Shown: one piece after another, positions 8,400 to 18,100 of the stretch
How the letters are laid out: each line of letters opens with the position of its first letter
How positions within the stretch are numbered: position 1 is the first letter of the stretch
From: Brevundimonas lutea
GTDB lineage: Bacteria; Pseudomonadota; Alphaproteobacteria; Caulobacterales; Caulobacteraceae
DNA: 64,000 bases
Reading direction: 5' to 3'
NCBI RefSeq assembly: GCF_003704105.1
Contig: NZ_QUOQ01000004.1
Span: 310,001-374,000, forward strand
Position numbers and translations under genes: made by a program
The notes under the pieces: model-generated
Told to the model about the DNA's origin: nothing
Seen by the model: the letters and a program-made list of their open reading frames with translations, nothing else
The model's database searches: none

Positions 8400-8786
8400 A
8401 TGGCCAAGACCGTCCTCATCGTCGAGGATAACGAGCTGAACATGAAGCTCTTTCATGATCTGCTCGAATCCCAGGGGATCGCCACGCTGCAGACGCGTGA
8501 CGGGCTGGCGGCCATGGGAATCGCGCGCGCGCATCGACCTGACCTGATCCTGATGGACATTCAGCTGCCCGAAATCTCGGGGCTGGAGGTCACCAAATGG
8601 CTCAAGGACGACGAGGACCTGGCCTCAATCCCCGTTATCGCCGTCACCGCCTTCGCCATGAAGGGCGACGAGGAGCGGATCCGCGAGGGCGGCTGCGAGG
8701 CCTATATCTCCAAGCCCATCTCGGTCATGCATTTCCTGGCGGTGGTCAAAAAGCACCTGGGGCTGCCGACGGACCAGGCCGCATGA
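8400..8786 (+). CDS. divK: Single-domain response regulator DivK
   Basis: A 128-residue stand-alone receiver domain, nearly identical in pattern to Caulobacter DivK ([52 protein letters not shown]). Asp53 is the phosphorylation site, Glu9/Asp10 form the acidic pocket, and the Lys of YISKP is conserved. DivK is phosphorylated by DivJ and dephosphorylated by PleC, and acts through DivL and CckA to lower CtrA activity in the stalked cell. Its stop overlaps the pleD start (ATGA), giving the classic divK-pleD operon. Confidence 0.97.
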   Translation: MAKTVLIVEDNELNMKLFHDLLESQGIATLQTRDGLAAMGIARAHRPDLILMDIQLPEISGLEVTKWLKDDEDLASIPVIAVTAFAMKGDEERIREGGCEAYISKPISVMHFLAVVKKHLGLPTDQAA

Positions 8787-10144
8787 CGGCGCGCATCCTG
8801 GTCGTCGACGATGTGGAGGCCAATGTCCGTCTCCTCGAGGCCAAGCTGACGCTGGAATACTACGACGTCATCACCGCCACCGACGGCCCCGGAGCCCTGT
8901 CGGCCGCGGCGCGCGAACAGCCGGACATCGTCCTGCTGGACGTGATGATGCCCGGAATGGATGGGTTCGAGGTCTGCCGCCGGTTGAAGGCCGAGGCCAC
9001 GACGAAGCACATTCCCGTGGTGCTCGTCACCGCCCTGGACGGCCGCGAGGACCGCATCCGGGGGCTGGAGGCCGGCGCCGACGATTTCCTGACCAAGCCG
9101 CTGGACGACGTGGTGCTGTTCGCCCGCGTCCGCAGCCTGAGCCGGCTGAAGCTGGTCATGGACGAACTGCGAGAGCGCGAGGAATCGGGCCGGAAGCTGG
9201 GTCTGACCGAGGGCGTGGCGCGGCTGAAGGGCTCCGGCGGTCGCGTCCTGATCGTCGACGATGACGCGCGACAGGCCCAGCGCATCTTCGACGAGCTGGC
9301 CGGCGAACATCGGCCGGTGATCGAGACCGATCCCGGCAACGCCCTGCTGTCCAGCCGAGGGCCGGTCGATCTGCTGATCCTGTCGGCGGTATCCGACAAC
9401 TTCGACGGACTTCGCCTGGCGGCGCAGATCCGTTCGGCGGAGGTCACGCGCCACCTGCCGCTGCTGGCCGTGATCGACCCCGACGACCGCCCCCGCCTGA
9501 TCAAGGCGCTGGAACTGGGCGTCAACGACATCCTGGCCAAGCCGATCGACCCCGAGGAGCTGTCGGCCCGCGCCCGCACGCAGATCCGGCGCAAGCGCTA
9601 CACTGACTTCCTCAGGGAAAAACTGGACTTCAGCCTGGAGATGGCTGTCACCGACGCGCTGACGGGACTGCATAATCGCCGCTACATGACCGGCCAGCTG
9701 CAGGCACTGGTCGCCCGCGCGGCTCACGGCGGCGATCCGGTGTCCGTGCTTGTGCTGGACATCGATCACTTCAAGGCGGTCAACGACAGCTTCGGCCACG
9801 ACGCCGGCGACGAGGTGCTGCGCGAGTTCGCGGTTCGGCTGGCCACCAATGTCCGCGCCGTCGACCTGCCGTGCCGGCTGGGCGGCGAGGAGTTCGTGGT
9901 GGTCATGCCCGGCACCAGGCTGGAGGACGCCCACCGCATCGCTGACCGCATCCGACGCGATGTGGCCCAGACGCCGTTCCGCGCCATGGGCGGCAAGGAG
10001 CTGCTGTCGATCACCGCCTCCATCGGCGTGGCCGCCACGACCGGTCCGTTCGATACGCCGGAATCGGTGCTGAAACGCGCCGACGAGGCCGTTTATGAGG
10101 CCAAGGCGTCGGGCCGAAATCAGGTCAAGGCGCGAGCCGCTTGA
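8783..10144 (+). CDS. pleD: Diguanylate cyclase response regulator PleD
   Basis: A 453-residue protein with two receiver domains and a GGDEF domain, close to Caulobacter PleD in length. The ATG at 8783 overlaps the divK stop, ruling out the longer frame. The first receiver has Asp53 ([14 protein letters not shown]); the second, degenerate receiver lies at about 155-270. The cyclase has the active motif GGEEF and, five residues before it, the RxxD inhibitory site (RAVD) for feedback by cyclic di-GMP. PleD drives loss of the flagellum and stalk growth in Caulobacter. All key active residues look intact. Confidence 0.97.
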   Translation: MTARILVVDDVEANVRLLEAKLTLEYYDVITATDGPGALSAAAREQPDIVLLDVMMPGMDGFEVCRRLKAEATTKHIPVVLVTALDGREDRIRGLEAGADDFLTKPLDDVVLFARVRSLSRLKLVMDELREREESGRKLGLTEGVARLKGSGGRVLIVDDDARQAQRIFDELAGEHRPVIETDPGNALLSSRGPVDLLILSAVSDNFDGLRLAAQIRSAEVTRHLPLLAVIDPDDRPRLIKALELGVNDILAKPIDPEELSARARTQIRRKRYTDFLREKLDFSLEMAVTDALTGLHNRRYMTGQLQALVARAAHGGDPVSVLVLDIDHFKAVNDSFGHDAGDEVLREFAVRLATNVRAVDLPCRLGGEEFVVVMPGTRLEDAHRIADRIRRDVAQTPFRAMGGKELLSITASIGVAATTGPFDTPESVLKRADEAVYEAKASGRNQVKARAA

Positions 10145-10147
10145 CGG

Positions 10148-10711
10148 TCACGCCGCCAGTTCGGCGATGGACCGGTCGGTCTCGGCGATGGCAGCCTCCC
10201 TGTGTTCCGGGCTGATGAGAATGCCTTCCGTGACGACGAACTCCGGGGTCACCCCGATGAAGCCGAAGACGAACCTCAAATAGCTTTCCAGGTGCTCGGC
10301 GTCCGCCATCGGCGAGCCCGGCCCATAGGCGCCGCCGCGCGACACGGCGATGATCACCCGCTTGCTTCCCGCCAGGCCTTCCGGCCCCTGCTCGGTGTAG
10401 CGAAAGGTCTTGCCGGCGATCAGGATGCGATCGATCCACGCCTTCAGCTGGCTGGAGACGGTGAAATTATACATCGGCGCGCCGATCACCACGACGTCGG
10501 CCGACAGGAACTCGTCGAGGATCGCTGTGCTCGCATCGGGCGGCGGCAGGTCGGCCAGGGTCAGATGCCCCAGGGGGTCGCTCGCCAGGTCGTGATAGGT
10601 CACCTCCAGCGACGGGCTCAGACCGCGTAGCCTGGCCACGATATCCGCCGTCATCTTGCGACTGACCGACCCCTCGCCGGTGATCGCCGAATCCAGGTGC
10701 AGCAGTTTCAT
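10148..10711 (-). CDS. azoR: FMN-dependent NADH-azoreductase
   Basis: About 187 residues from the ATG at 10711, where the flavodoxin-like fold begins ([20 protein letters not shown]); an upstream in-frame start would cross the promoter. The AzoR family signs are the FMN-binding [19 protein letters not shown] motif and the [17 protein letters not shown] loop. The enzyme reduces quinones and azo compounds in the cytoplasm using NADH. It is divergent from an HxlR-family regulator 96 bases away, a common arrangement in which the regulator controls the reductase in response to electrophiles. Its stop lies 1-3 bases from the end of pleD. Confidence 0.93.
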   Translation of the reverse strand: MKLLHLDSAITGEGSVSRKMTADIVARLRGLSPSLEVTYHDLASDPLGHLTLADLPPPDASTAILDEFLSADVVVIGAPMYNFTVSSQLKAWIDRILIAGKTFRYTEQGPEGLAGSKRVIIAVSRGGAYGPGSPMADAEHLESYLRFVFGFIGVTPEFVVTEGILISPEHREAAIAETDRSIAELAA

Positions 10712-10807
10712 TGTGTAACTCACTTCCGTTTTGTGCCTGGGCCGGAGATGAGCTAGGGAGATGTCGCCCACAAGACGGCACATCGCGGTAACCGAAGGCA
10801 CATCAGA

Positions 10808-11194
10808 GTGACCGACAGCAGCGACCTCCTCGCCCATACGGCCGAGCAATGCCTGCGGGTCAGCGACGTGCTGGCGCGGGTCGGCGACAAGTGGAGCGTG
10901 CTGGTGATCGCCGCCCTGGGTCAGCGGCCGCATCGCTTCAACGAACTGAAGCGCGCCATCGACGGCGTGTCCCAGCGGATGCTGACCCTGACCGTCCGGG
11001 GGCTGGAGCGGGACGGCTTCATCACGCGCACCGTGACGCCCAGCATCCCGCCCCGGGTCGACTACGCCCTCACCGACCTGGGGAGATCGGTTCTGGAGCC
11101 GACCCGGGCCATGGGCGAATGGGCACTGGCCAACCGGGAGGCCGTGGAGGCCGCGCGCCGGGCCTACGACGCGCGCCCGAAGGATGCGGCCTAG
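10808..11194 (+). CDS. HxlR-family winged-helix transcriptional regulator
   Basis: A 128-residue regulator with a GTG start. The HxlR pattern is clear: [23 protein letters not shown], then [32 protein letters not shown] (recognition helix and wing) and [17 protein letters not shown]. It has one cysteine near the N-terminus (EQCLRV), the position of the sensing cysteine in some redox-responsive members. Divergent from azoR, so control of azoR and of itself is likely, though I could not pick out a clear operator in the 96-base gap. Confidence 0.92.
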   Translation: MTDSSDLLAHTAEQCLRVSDVLARVGDKWSVLVIAALGQRPHRFNELKRAIDGVSQRMLTLTVRGLERDGFITRTVTPSIPPRVDYALTDLGRSVLEPTRAMGEWALANREAVEAARRAYDARPKDAA

Positions 11195-11218
11195 AGAAAA
11201 GGCGGTGCTGCAGGCCGT

Positions 11219-12955
11219 CTAGGCCGCGAGCAGCTTGCGCCCTTCGGCGCATGCGCGCGACAGGGTGAGGGCCAGCAGTTCCGGATCGATCGGCTTGGTC
11301 AGGAAGGCCTCGACGCCGACGGCGGCCCAGGCGGCGCGGTGGGTGTCCATGGCGTTAGCGGTCAGGGCGACAACGGGGGTGCGGGCGTTGGCGCCGCCGG
11401 CGCGGATGCCGCGCGTGGCGTCCAGTCCGTCCATCACCGGCATCTGCATGTCCATCAGGATGGCGTCGAAGCGCTGGACGCGGGCGGCCTCGACGGCCTC
11501 CTGGCCATTCTCGACCAAAGTCAGGACGCAGCCGTGGGGCTCCAGCAGCAGTTTGAGGATGCGGCGGTTCACCTCGTGATCCTCGGCGGCGAGGATGTGA
11601 CGCCCCTGAAGGCTGGCGCCCTCCGGCACGACCTTGGCGCGGTCGGCGTCGCCAGCGGCGACCGCAACGGGCAGCTCCAGTCGGAACAGAGAGCCCTCGC
11701 CCATCACGCTGGTCACGGTCAGGGCGCCGCCCATCACCTCGGCCAGGCGACGGCTGATGGCCAGGCCAAGCCCGGTGCCGCCGTAGCGCCGGGTGGTGCC
11801 GACCGACGCCTGTTCGAAACTGGCGAAGACCTGCTCAAGCCGATCCGCGGGAATGCCGACGCCGCTGTCCTGGACCTCGAAGGCCAGTCGTCCGGCATCG
11901 CCGGTCGTCATGACCCGCACGGTGATGTCGCCCTCGCGGGTGAACTTCACGGCGTTGGACAGCAGGTTGAACAGGATCTGCTGCAGGCGTAGCGGGTCGG
12001 TGCGGATGATTTCGGGCGCCTCCGAGTCGACCTCGATATGCAGCCTCACGCCCTTGGCGTTGGCCTTGGGCTCCCACAGACGGGCCAGGGCGGCGACCTT
12101 GGGTCGCAGCGGCATGTCGGCCGCCTCAAGCTCCATCTTGCCGGCCTCGATCTTGGAGAAATCCAGCACGTCGTTGAGCAGCCCGACCAGCACGTCGCCG
12201 GCGTCGAGAAGCATGCCGACATGCTCCTTCTGATCGGCGCTGAGGCGGGTGCGGCGCAGCAGGTTGGCGGCCGAGATCACCGCGTTCATGGGGGTGCGGA
12301 TTTCGTGACTGATGACGGCCAGGAAGTCGGACTTGGCGGCGCTGGCGGTTTCGGCGCGGGCGCTCTGGGCCTCAGCTTCCGCGCGGGCCGCCTCAAGGTG
12401 TTTGGTCTGGCTGACCATGCGGCGCACCGAGGCGACCAGATGAGCCAGATAGAGCACGCCGCCGATCATGATCAGGAGGCCGCGCGGCTCGCGCTCGGCG
12501 ACGGCGCTGATCAGCGGCAGACCGAGGAAATAGGCGCCGGGCGGCAGGCAGCCGGCCAGCAGCAGGCCCTTGTCGGAATTCATGTGATAGCTGACGTGCA
12601 GCAAGCTACCGGACACCTGGATCAGGCCGAAGATCTGGCCCGCCGGCCCGCCCTCGAACCACAGATAGATGGCCAGGCCGGAGTAGACGATGGCGTTGGT
12701 CGTCATGCCCAGGATGGGGACCAACGCGCGCCAGCCCCGGCCCTCCAGCGTCGGATCGCGCCGGAAAGGCCGGAACACCCACCAGTCCAGGCCTTGGCCC
12801 AGAAAGACCAGGCCGAACCAGAGCATCGGGATCGGTCCCGGCGCCAGGAACCAGGCGGTCACGCCGATGAACACCGCCAGCAAGAGACGGGTCGGCATTT
12901 CCCGGGTACGCCCGGCGGCGATGACGCCGTAGGCGCTGGCGGCTGGTTGAGCCAT
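11219..12955 (-). CDS. Membrane hybrid histidine kinase with C-terminal receiver
   Basis: A 578-residue sensor. About five or six membrane segments fill residues 23-180, a short coiled coil (190-206) follows, then HisKA with the phospho-acceptor His217 (SDFLAVISHEIRTP), an HATPase domain (NAVKFTREG, QDSGVGIP, YGGTGLGLAISRRL), and a receiver at about 452-570 with Asp502 (ILMDMQMPVMDG). There is no separate periplasmic or PAS sensor domain; the membrane block probably senses. Its closeness to divK-pleD suggests but does not prove a link to that network. It lacks the layout of DivJ or PleC, which have no receiver. Confidence 0.93.
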   Translation of the reverse strand: MAQPAASAYGVIAAGRTREMPTRLLLAVFIGVTAWFLAPGPIPMLWFGLVFLGQGLDWWVFRPFRRDPTLEGRGWRALVPILGMTTNAIVYSGLAIYLWFEGGPAGQIFGLIQVSGSLLHVSYHMNSDKGLLLAGCLPPGAYFLGLPLISAVAEREPRGLLIMIGGVLYLAHLVASVRRMVSQTKHLEAARAEAEAQSARAETASAAKSDFLAVISHEIRTPMNAVISAANLLRRTRLSADQKEHVGMLLDAGDVLVGLLNDVLDFSKIEAGKMELEAADMPLRPKVAALARLWEPKANAKGVRLHIEVDSEAPEIIRTDPLRLQQILFNLLSNAVKFTREGDITVRVMTTGDAGRLAFEVQDSGVGIPADRLEQVFASFEQASVGTTRRYGGTGLGLAISRRLAEVMGGALTVTSVMGEGSLFRLELPVAVAAGDADRAKVVPEGASLQGRHILAAEDHEVNRRILKLLLEPHGCVLTLVENGQEAVEAARVQRFDAILMDMQMPVMDGLDATRGIRAGGANARTPVVALTANAMDTHRAAWAAVGVEAFLTKPIDPELLALTLSRACAEGRKLLAA

Positions 12956-13029
12956 GCGTTTCTCCCCAACCTTCGGGTATCAGTGAAACGCAAACGAACC
13001 CTTTCCGAGCGGTCGCGGTCCCGGCTAAG

Positions 13030-13055
13030 GGAACGGCGACGCCGGGGCGGGCGTT
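13030..13055 (+). promoter_or_regulatory. EcfG/SigT-type general stress promoter
   Basis: An exact GGAAC (13030-13034), 17-base spacer and CGTT (13052-13055), the known consensus for the general stress sigma factor of Alphaproteobacteria. It ends 28 bases before the lipoprotein ATG at 13084, leaving room for a short leader with the GGGGGAGA ribosome site. It could also serve tamA-tamB downstream. Activity is inferred. Confidence 0.6.
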
Positions 13056-13083
13056 AGCCCGAGGTTACGGGGGAGACCTGATC

Positions 13084-13341
13084 ATGAAGCACCATCTGAC
13101 CGCCTTGGCCGTGCTGGCGTTCGCGGCCTCGGTCGCCGCCTGCGATGACGGCGCGGATTACGACGACGCGCCGCCCCCGCCGCCCGTGGTCGAGGAGCCC
13201 ATGGCGCCGTCCGCCGAGGACGTCGCGGCTGAGGCCGCCGCCGAGGCGCCCGCCCCCTCCCCGCCCGTCGACGCCCTGCCGCCGGACGAGCGTTCCTCGG
13301 AAGAAACCGTTCAGCCCGAGAGCGAAACCCTGTTCTACTGA
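13084..13341 (+). CDS. Small acidic proline/alanine-rich lipoprotein
   Basis: An 85-residue protein of unknown function. The N-terminus is a lipoprotein signal (MKHHLTALAVLAFAASVAAC) with the lipid-acceptor Cys at about residue 20. The mature part is disordered-looking: DD pairs, a run of prolines and alternating Ala/Glu/Pro, with no fold I recognise. A strong ribosome site (GGGGGAGA) precedes the ATG. It sits just downstream of an exact stress-sigma-type promoter and 40 bases before tamA, so it may be a stress-induced envelope protein. An antisense frame of 282 codons over this region is treated as spurious. Confidence 0.75.
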   Translation: MKHHLTALAVLAFAASVAACDDGADYDDAPPPPPVVEEPMAPSAEDVAAEAAAEAPAPSPPVDALPPDERSSEETVQPESETLFY

Positions 13342-13380
13342 TGTCTCGGTGGACGCCGGGGGGCGTGTGGGAAGCGTGAT

Positions 13381-15168
13381 TTGAGAGTTTCGTCCTGGCT
13401 GCCCGCGCTCGGCGCCCTGGCTCTGGCGATGCCGGCGACGGCTGTGGCCGAGCCTCGCGCCCAGGTGCGAGGCGAGATGGACGACGCCTTGCGCGAGCAG
13501 ATCGAGACCGCCGTCGGCGAGGTCGACGCCGCGATCGAGAATCGCTTCCAGGCTCGCCGCCGAGCCCAGCAGGCGGCGGAGTCGGCCGAGGCCCTGCTGC
13601 GTTCGGAGGGCTATTATCAGTCCCTGATCGAGGATGTGATCGAGGGCGAAAACCCGCCCCAGGCCATCGTCGACATCACGCCCGGCCCCCGCTTCACCCT
13701 GGACGAACCGCAGGTCTTGTGGATCGAAACGCCGCCTGATCCGGAGGTCGGCGCTCAGGCTATCGCCGAGAACGGCCTGGAGCCTGGCGAACCGGGCCGC
13801 GCCGTCGAGGTCATCGCCGCCGAGGGCCGCATCGTCGCCGGCCTGACCCGGCGGGGCTATGCCGACGCCGAGGCCGACGAACGTCGGGTGGTGGTGGATC
13901 ACGCCACGCAGCTGGTCTCGCCCACCTATCGGATAAACTCAGGGCTTCTCGTTCGACTGGACGGCATCGATCTGCAGACACGCGGCCCGACCAACCCCGC
14001 CTGGGTCAGCGGTCTGGCGCCGTGGGAAGAGGGCGACGTCTACGACCCTGAAGACGTGGCCGAGCTGGAGCGGCGCCTGCTTGAAACCAACGTCTATGAC
14101 GGCGTGGCCGTCGCCCTGTCGCCGATCGACGCCACCCGCGAAGATGGCTTAAGGCCCATCGTCGTCACCCTGACCGACCGGCCGCGCCGGGTGCTGGAGG
14201 CGGGTCTCTACGCCTCGACCAGCGAGGGCGTCGGCGTCGACGGGCTATGGACCTGGGTCAACCGGTTCGGGCGGGCCGACACCCTGCGCTTCCGGGCGCG
14301 GGCCGCCACTATCGACAGCCGCATCGGCGCGGATCTCTCTATCCCGCACTGGCGTCGGCCGGGGCGGACCCTGACCCTGGGCGCGTTCGCGGTGAACGAG
14401 ACCACCGACGCCTATGACCGGATCGCCGTCACCGCCCACGCCGATCTGCGCCAGCGGCTGGGGCGGACCTCGTGGTTCCGCTACGGCGTCGGCCTGGACG
14501 CCGGCCAGTACACCGAGAACCGCTTCGATCCCGTCACCCAGACGCCGATCACCCTGGATCGGAACCTGGCGCTGCTGACCGGGCGCGGCGGCTTCTACAT
14601 GGACCGGTCCAATGATCCGCTGAATCCGACCCGGGGCTGGCGCGTCTCGGCCGACGTCCAGCCGACCGCCGTGGCCGGTGACGACTCCCTGGTCTTTCTG
14701 CGCACCGAGGCCCAGGCGACCGCCTATCTGCCGATCCGCGACGGGGGCCGGTCGGTGCTGGCCGGCCGGGTCAAGATCGGCTCGATCGTCGGCGGCGAGG
14801 AACTGACCATCCCTTCGGATCGGCTGTTCTATTCAGGCGGCGGCGGTTCGGTGCGCGGCTATGAGTTCCAGGGCGTCGGGCCACGCCTGCCGGACAACAC
14901 GCCGCGCGGCGGCCTGTCGGTGTTCGAGACCTCGGTCGAGTACCGTCACGACATCGGCGAAAGCTTCGCCGCCGTCGGCTTCCTCGACGCCGGGTCGATC
15001 GGCTTTCAGGAGACGCCCAACCTGTCGAACATGCGCTACGGCGCCGGCTTTGGGGTGCGCTATTATCTGCCGTTCGGGCCAGTGCGGGCCGATGTCGCCT
15101 TCCCACTGAACAAGGCCGAAGGCGACCCCGACTTCCAGCTCTACATTTCGATCGGACAGGCGTTTTGA
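13381..15168 (+). CDS. tamA: Omp85-family outer membrane protein TamA
   Basis: A 595-residue Omp85 protein. The only in-frame start after the upstream stop at 13339-13341 that gives a signal peptide is TTG at 13381 (MRVSSWLPALGALALAMPATAVAEP). POTRA domains cover about residues 25-265 and a 16-stranded barrel the rest; the barrel has the Omp85 signature GGSVRGYEFQGVGPRLPD near residue 485 and ends in phenylalanine. Together with TamB, encoded immediately downstream with overlap, it forms the translocation and assembly module linking inner and outer membranes. Start codon choice lowers certainty only for the first residues. Confidence 0.93.
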   Translation: MRVSSWLPALGALALAMPATAVAEPRAQVRGEMDDALREQIETAVGEVDAAIENRFQARRRAQQAAESAEALLRSEGYYQSLIEDVIEGENPPQAIVDITPGPRFTLDEPQVLWIETPPDPEVGAQAIAENGLEPGEPGRAVEVIAAEGRIVAGLTRRGYADAEADERRVVVDHATQLVSPTYRINSGLLVRLDGIDLQTRGPTNPAWVSGLAPWEEGDVYDPEDVAELERRLLETNVYDGVAVALSPIDATREDGLRPIVVTLTDRPRRVLEAGLYASTSEGVGVDGLWTWVNRFGRADTLRFRARAATIDSRIGADLSIPHWRRPGRTLTLGAFAVNETTDAYDRIAVTAHADLRQRLGRTSWFRYGVGLDAGQYTENRFDPVTQTPITLDRNLALLTGRGGFYMDRSNDPLNPTRGWRVSADVQPTAVAGDDSLVFLRTEAQATAYLPIRDGGRSVLAGRVKIGSIVGGEELTIPSDRLFYSGGGGSVRGYEFQGVGPRLPDNTPRGGLSVFETSVEYRHDIGESFAAVGFLDAGSIGFQETPNLSNMRYGAGFGVRYYLPFGPVRADVAFPLNKAEGDPDFQLYISIGQAF

Positions 15169-18100
15169 CCGATCAGCCGCCGCCCGAAACCGGACCCGAC
15201 GAAGCGCCTCCGCCAGCGCCCGACAGCTCGCCCGCCCACAAGCGCCGGCGCTGGGCGCGGATCGGCTGGCTGCGGCGCGAGCGTGAGAAGAAGGAAAAGC
15301 GCAAGCGCACCCTGATCCAGTCGCTGGCCTTCTTCGGCGGCATCGGTGTGGCGCTGCTGATCGGCGTGGTGGTTCTGCTGCTGGTGGGCGGGCGGTTCGC
15401 GGTGCTGTCTCCGGGCGGTCGCGACCTGGTCATGGGCTTCGTGACCGGGACCGAAATCGGGCCCTACGGCACGCTCGACATCGAGGGCCTGGAAGGCGAC
15501 CTGTTCGACGACTTCACCATCCGCCGCGCCACGGTGACGGACGCGGAGGGCGTGTGGCTGGAAGCCCGCAACATTCGGGTCGACTGGTCCTACTGGCCGC
15601 TGGTGCTGCGCCGGTTTCATGCGTCAGAGATCGACGCCGAGCTGATCCGCGTCATCCGCCGGCCGATCGCCGAGCAGCGGCCGGAAGAGCCTTCGCAGCC
15701 TTCTCCGCTCAGTTTCGATATTGACCGCTTCTCGGCGAACATCGAGCTGATGGAGGACTTCAGCCAGGAGTATGGCCGCTGGAACCTGGCCGGCGAGGCC
15801 AACATCCCCCGCATCGGCCTGAAGACCGCGCGGGTGGAGGCCAATTCGCTGAGCCGGCCCGGCGACTTCCTGCGCGCCAATGTCACCTTCGGCGAGGGTG
15901 TCGATGAACTGCGTGTGGACGCCCAGGCCCAGGAAGCCGCGGGCGGCCCCCTGGCGGGCTCGTTGGGATATTCGCCGGATCAGCCCTTCCTGCTCCGCGC
16001 CCTGGTCGATGGCGAGGTGGTGGACGCGGTGGTGCGGACCGGCGAGTTCACGCCCCTGACGGTCAGCGGGCGTTACGGCGCCCAGGGCTCTCGCATCTCG
16101 GGCTATTTCGACTTTTCCGGCTCGGACCTGCTGCAGCCGTTCGTCGAGCGCATCGGCCGCACCGCACGGTTCGGCTTCGCCACCATTCCCGCCGCCGATA
16201 CCGATTTTCAGGGCGTGGCCTGGCGGCTGATGAGCGAGAACTTCAACTCGCGCGCCCAGGGCTTGATCCGCCTGGCCGATCAGTCCGCGCCGGACGGGAT
16301 CGAGGTCGAGGTGACGACGCCGAACCTCAGCCGGATGATCGGCAGCCCGGTGGCCGGACCGGCGGCCTGGGTGGGAACTTTCGTCGGCGACGCCCAGCGC
16401 TGGACGCTGGACGGCGCGGTCAGCCTGCAGAACGCCAATCTGGCCAGCTATCGCGCCCAGCGGATCATGGGCCCCCTGACCATCTCGGCTGCCGACGGCC
16501 GTTTCGACGTGGTCGGCGACATCGTCGGGCGCGGCGGCTCGGGCGAGGGCATCATCGGCGGCCTCCTGGGCTCGCAGCCACGCGTCCAGCTGGACGCCAC
16601 CCGCATGGCGGACGGGGCGGTGTTGCTGAATCGCGTCACCGCGCGCGGCCAGGCCCTGCTGGTCGACGGCCAGGGCTCGCGCAATCTGGGGGGCGGCCTC
16701 AGCTTCCGGGGCGACGCGCGCGTCACCGATCTCAGCCGGATTCAGCCCGGCGCCTCGGGCGCCTTCGGCGGGCCGATCCGTGCGGCGCAGGCCGAACCGG
16801 GTGCGCCCTGGACCCTGAATTTCGACGGACGCGGCGCCCGCGTCGTCACCGGCATGGACGAACTGGACCGTCTGCTGGGCCGCACCCCTCGCCTGCAGCT
16901 GGTCGGCAATTTCAACGAGGGGCGGATCACCGTCGATCGCGCCGAACTGACCGCCGCCAACGCCCGGGCCGGGGCCCGAGGCCTGATCGAACCGGAGGGC
17001 CGGCTGAGGCTGGCGCTGGACTGGAACGCCACTGGTCCGTTCGGCGTCGGGCCGGTTGAGATCGATGGCGACATGTCCGGCGAAGGCGCCCTGACCGGCA
17101 CCCTGGCCCAGCCGCGCGCCGACCTGACCGCCGAGTTCGATCGCATCGCCGCGGCCGGCCTGATCCTGACCAACGCCGACCTGACCCTGAGCTTCCGCAA
17201 GGGCGCCAACAGCTCGGACGGGCGCATCGCCGTGACCTCCGGCTCGAACTATGGCCCAGCGCGAGCCTCGGGCGACTTCTTCCTGACCGAGGGCGGGGTG
17301 CGGCTGTCAGGCGTCGATCTGGACGCCGGCGGCGTGACCGCCCAGGGCGACGTGGCTCTGACAAACGGCGTGCCGGCCTCGGCCGATCTCAGCTTCACCG
17401 CCGGACCCGGCGCCTTCATCCAGACCGGAGAGGCCCGCGGCCGCGTGCGTCTGACCGAAGGCGCGGGGTCCGAAACGGCGATCCTGGACGTCACCGCCAC
17501 CAACCTGAGGCCCGCCGGGCAGGACATCACCATCCGCAATCTGGCGCTCAGCGGGCGCGGCACGCTCAGCCGCCTGCCCTTCACCCTGGTGGCGGACGTC
17601 GGCGGGGACACGCCGGTCCAGTTCGACGGCTCCGGCGTCTATTCGCGGCAGGGCGACAATCAGAGCGTGACTCTTCAAGGCGCCGGCGAGGTCCGTGACA
17701 TCGCTTTCGAGACCCGCAGCCCCCTGGTCGCCGCCCTCGCCGGCGACGGCCGCGTGGTGCGGGTCGATCTTGGCGTCGGCGGCGGCTTCCTGACCGGCGA
17801 GTTCCGCCAGGACTCCGAGGCCGCGAACATCCAGGCCAATCTGGATGGGGTTCAGGTGGGCGCCATCGCCCCCGACCTGCGTGGACGGGTCACGGGCCAG
17901 GTCTCGCTGCGCGGCGCCGGCTCTGATCTGGGCGGCACGGCCAATGTCACCCTGGCCGGCCTGCGCAGCGTCGACGGGCCGGAAGAGGTGGCCATCGACG
18001 GCACGATCAACGCGCGTCTGCAGGGCGACAGCCTGGCGATCCAGGCCCAGGCCGAGGACGCCGGCGCCGTCCGCGCGGTCGCTGATGTGGTGCTGCCGGT

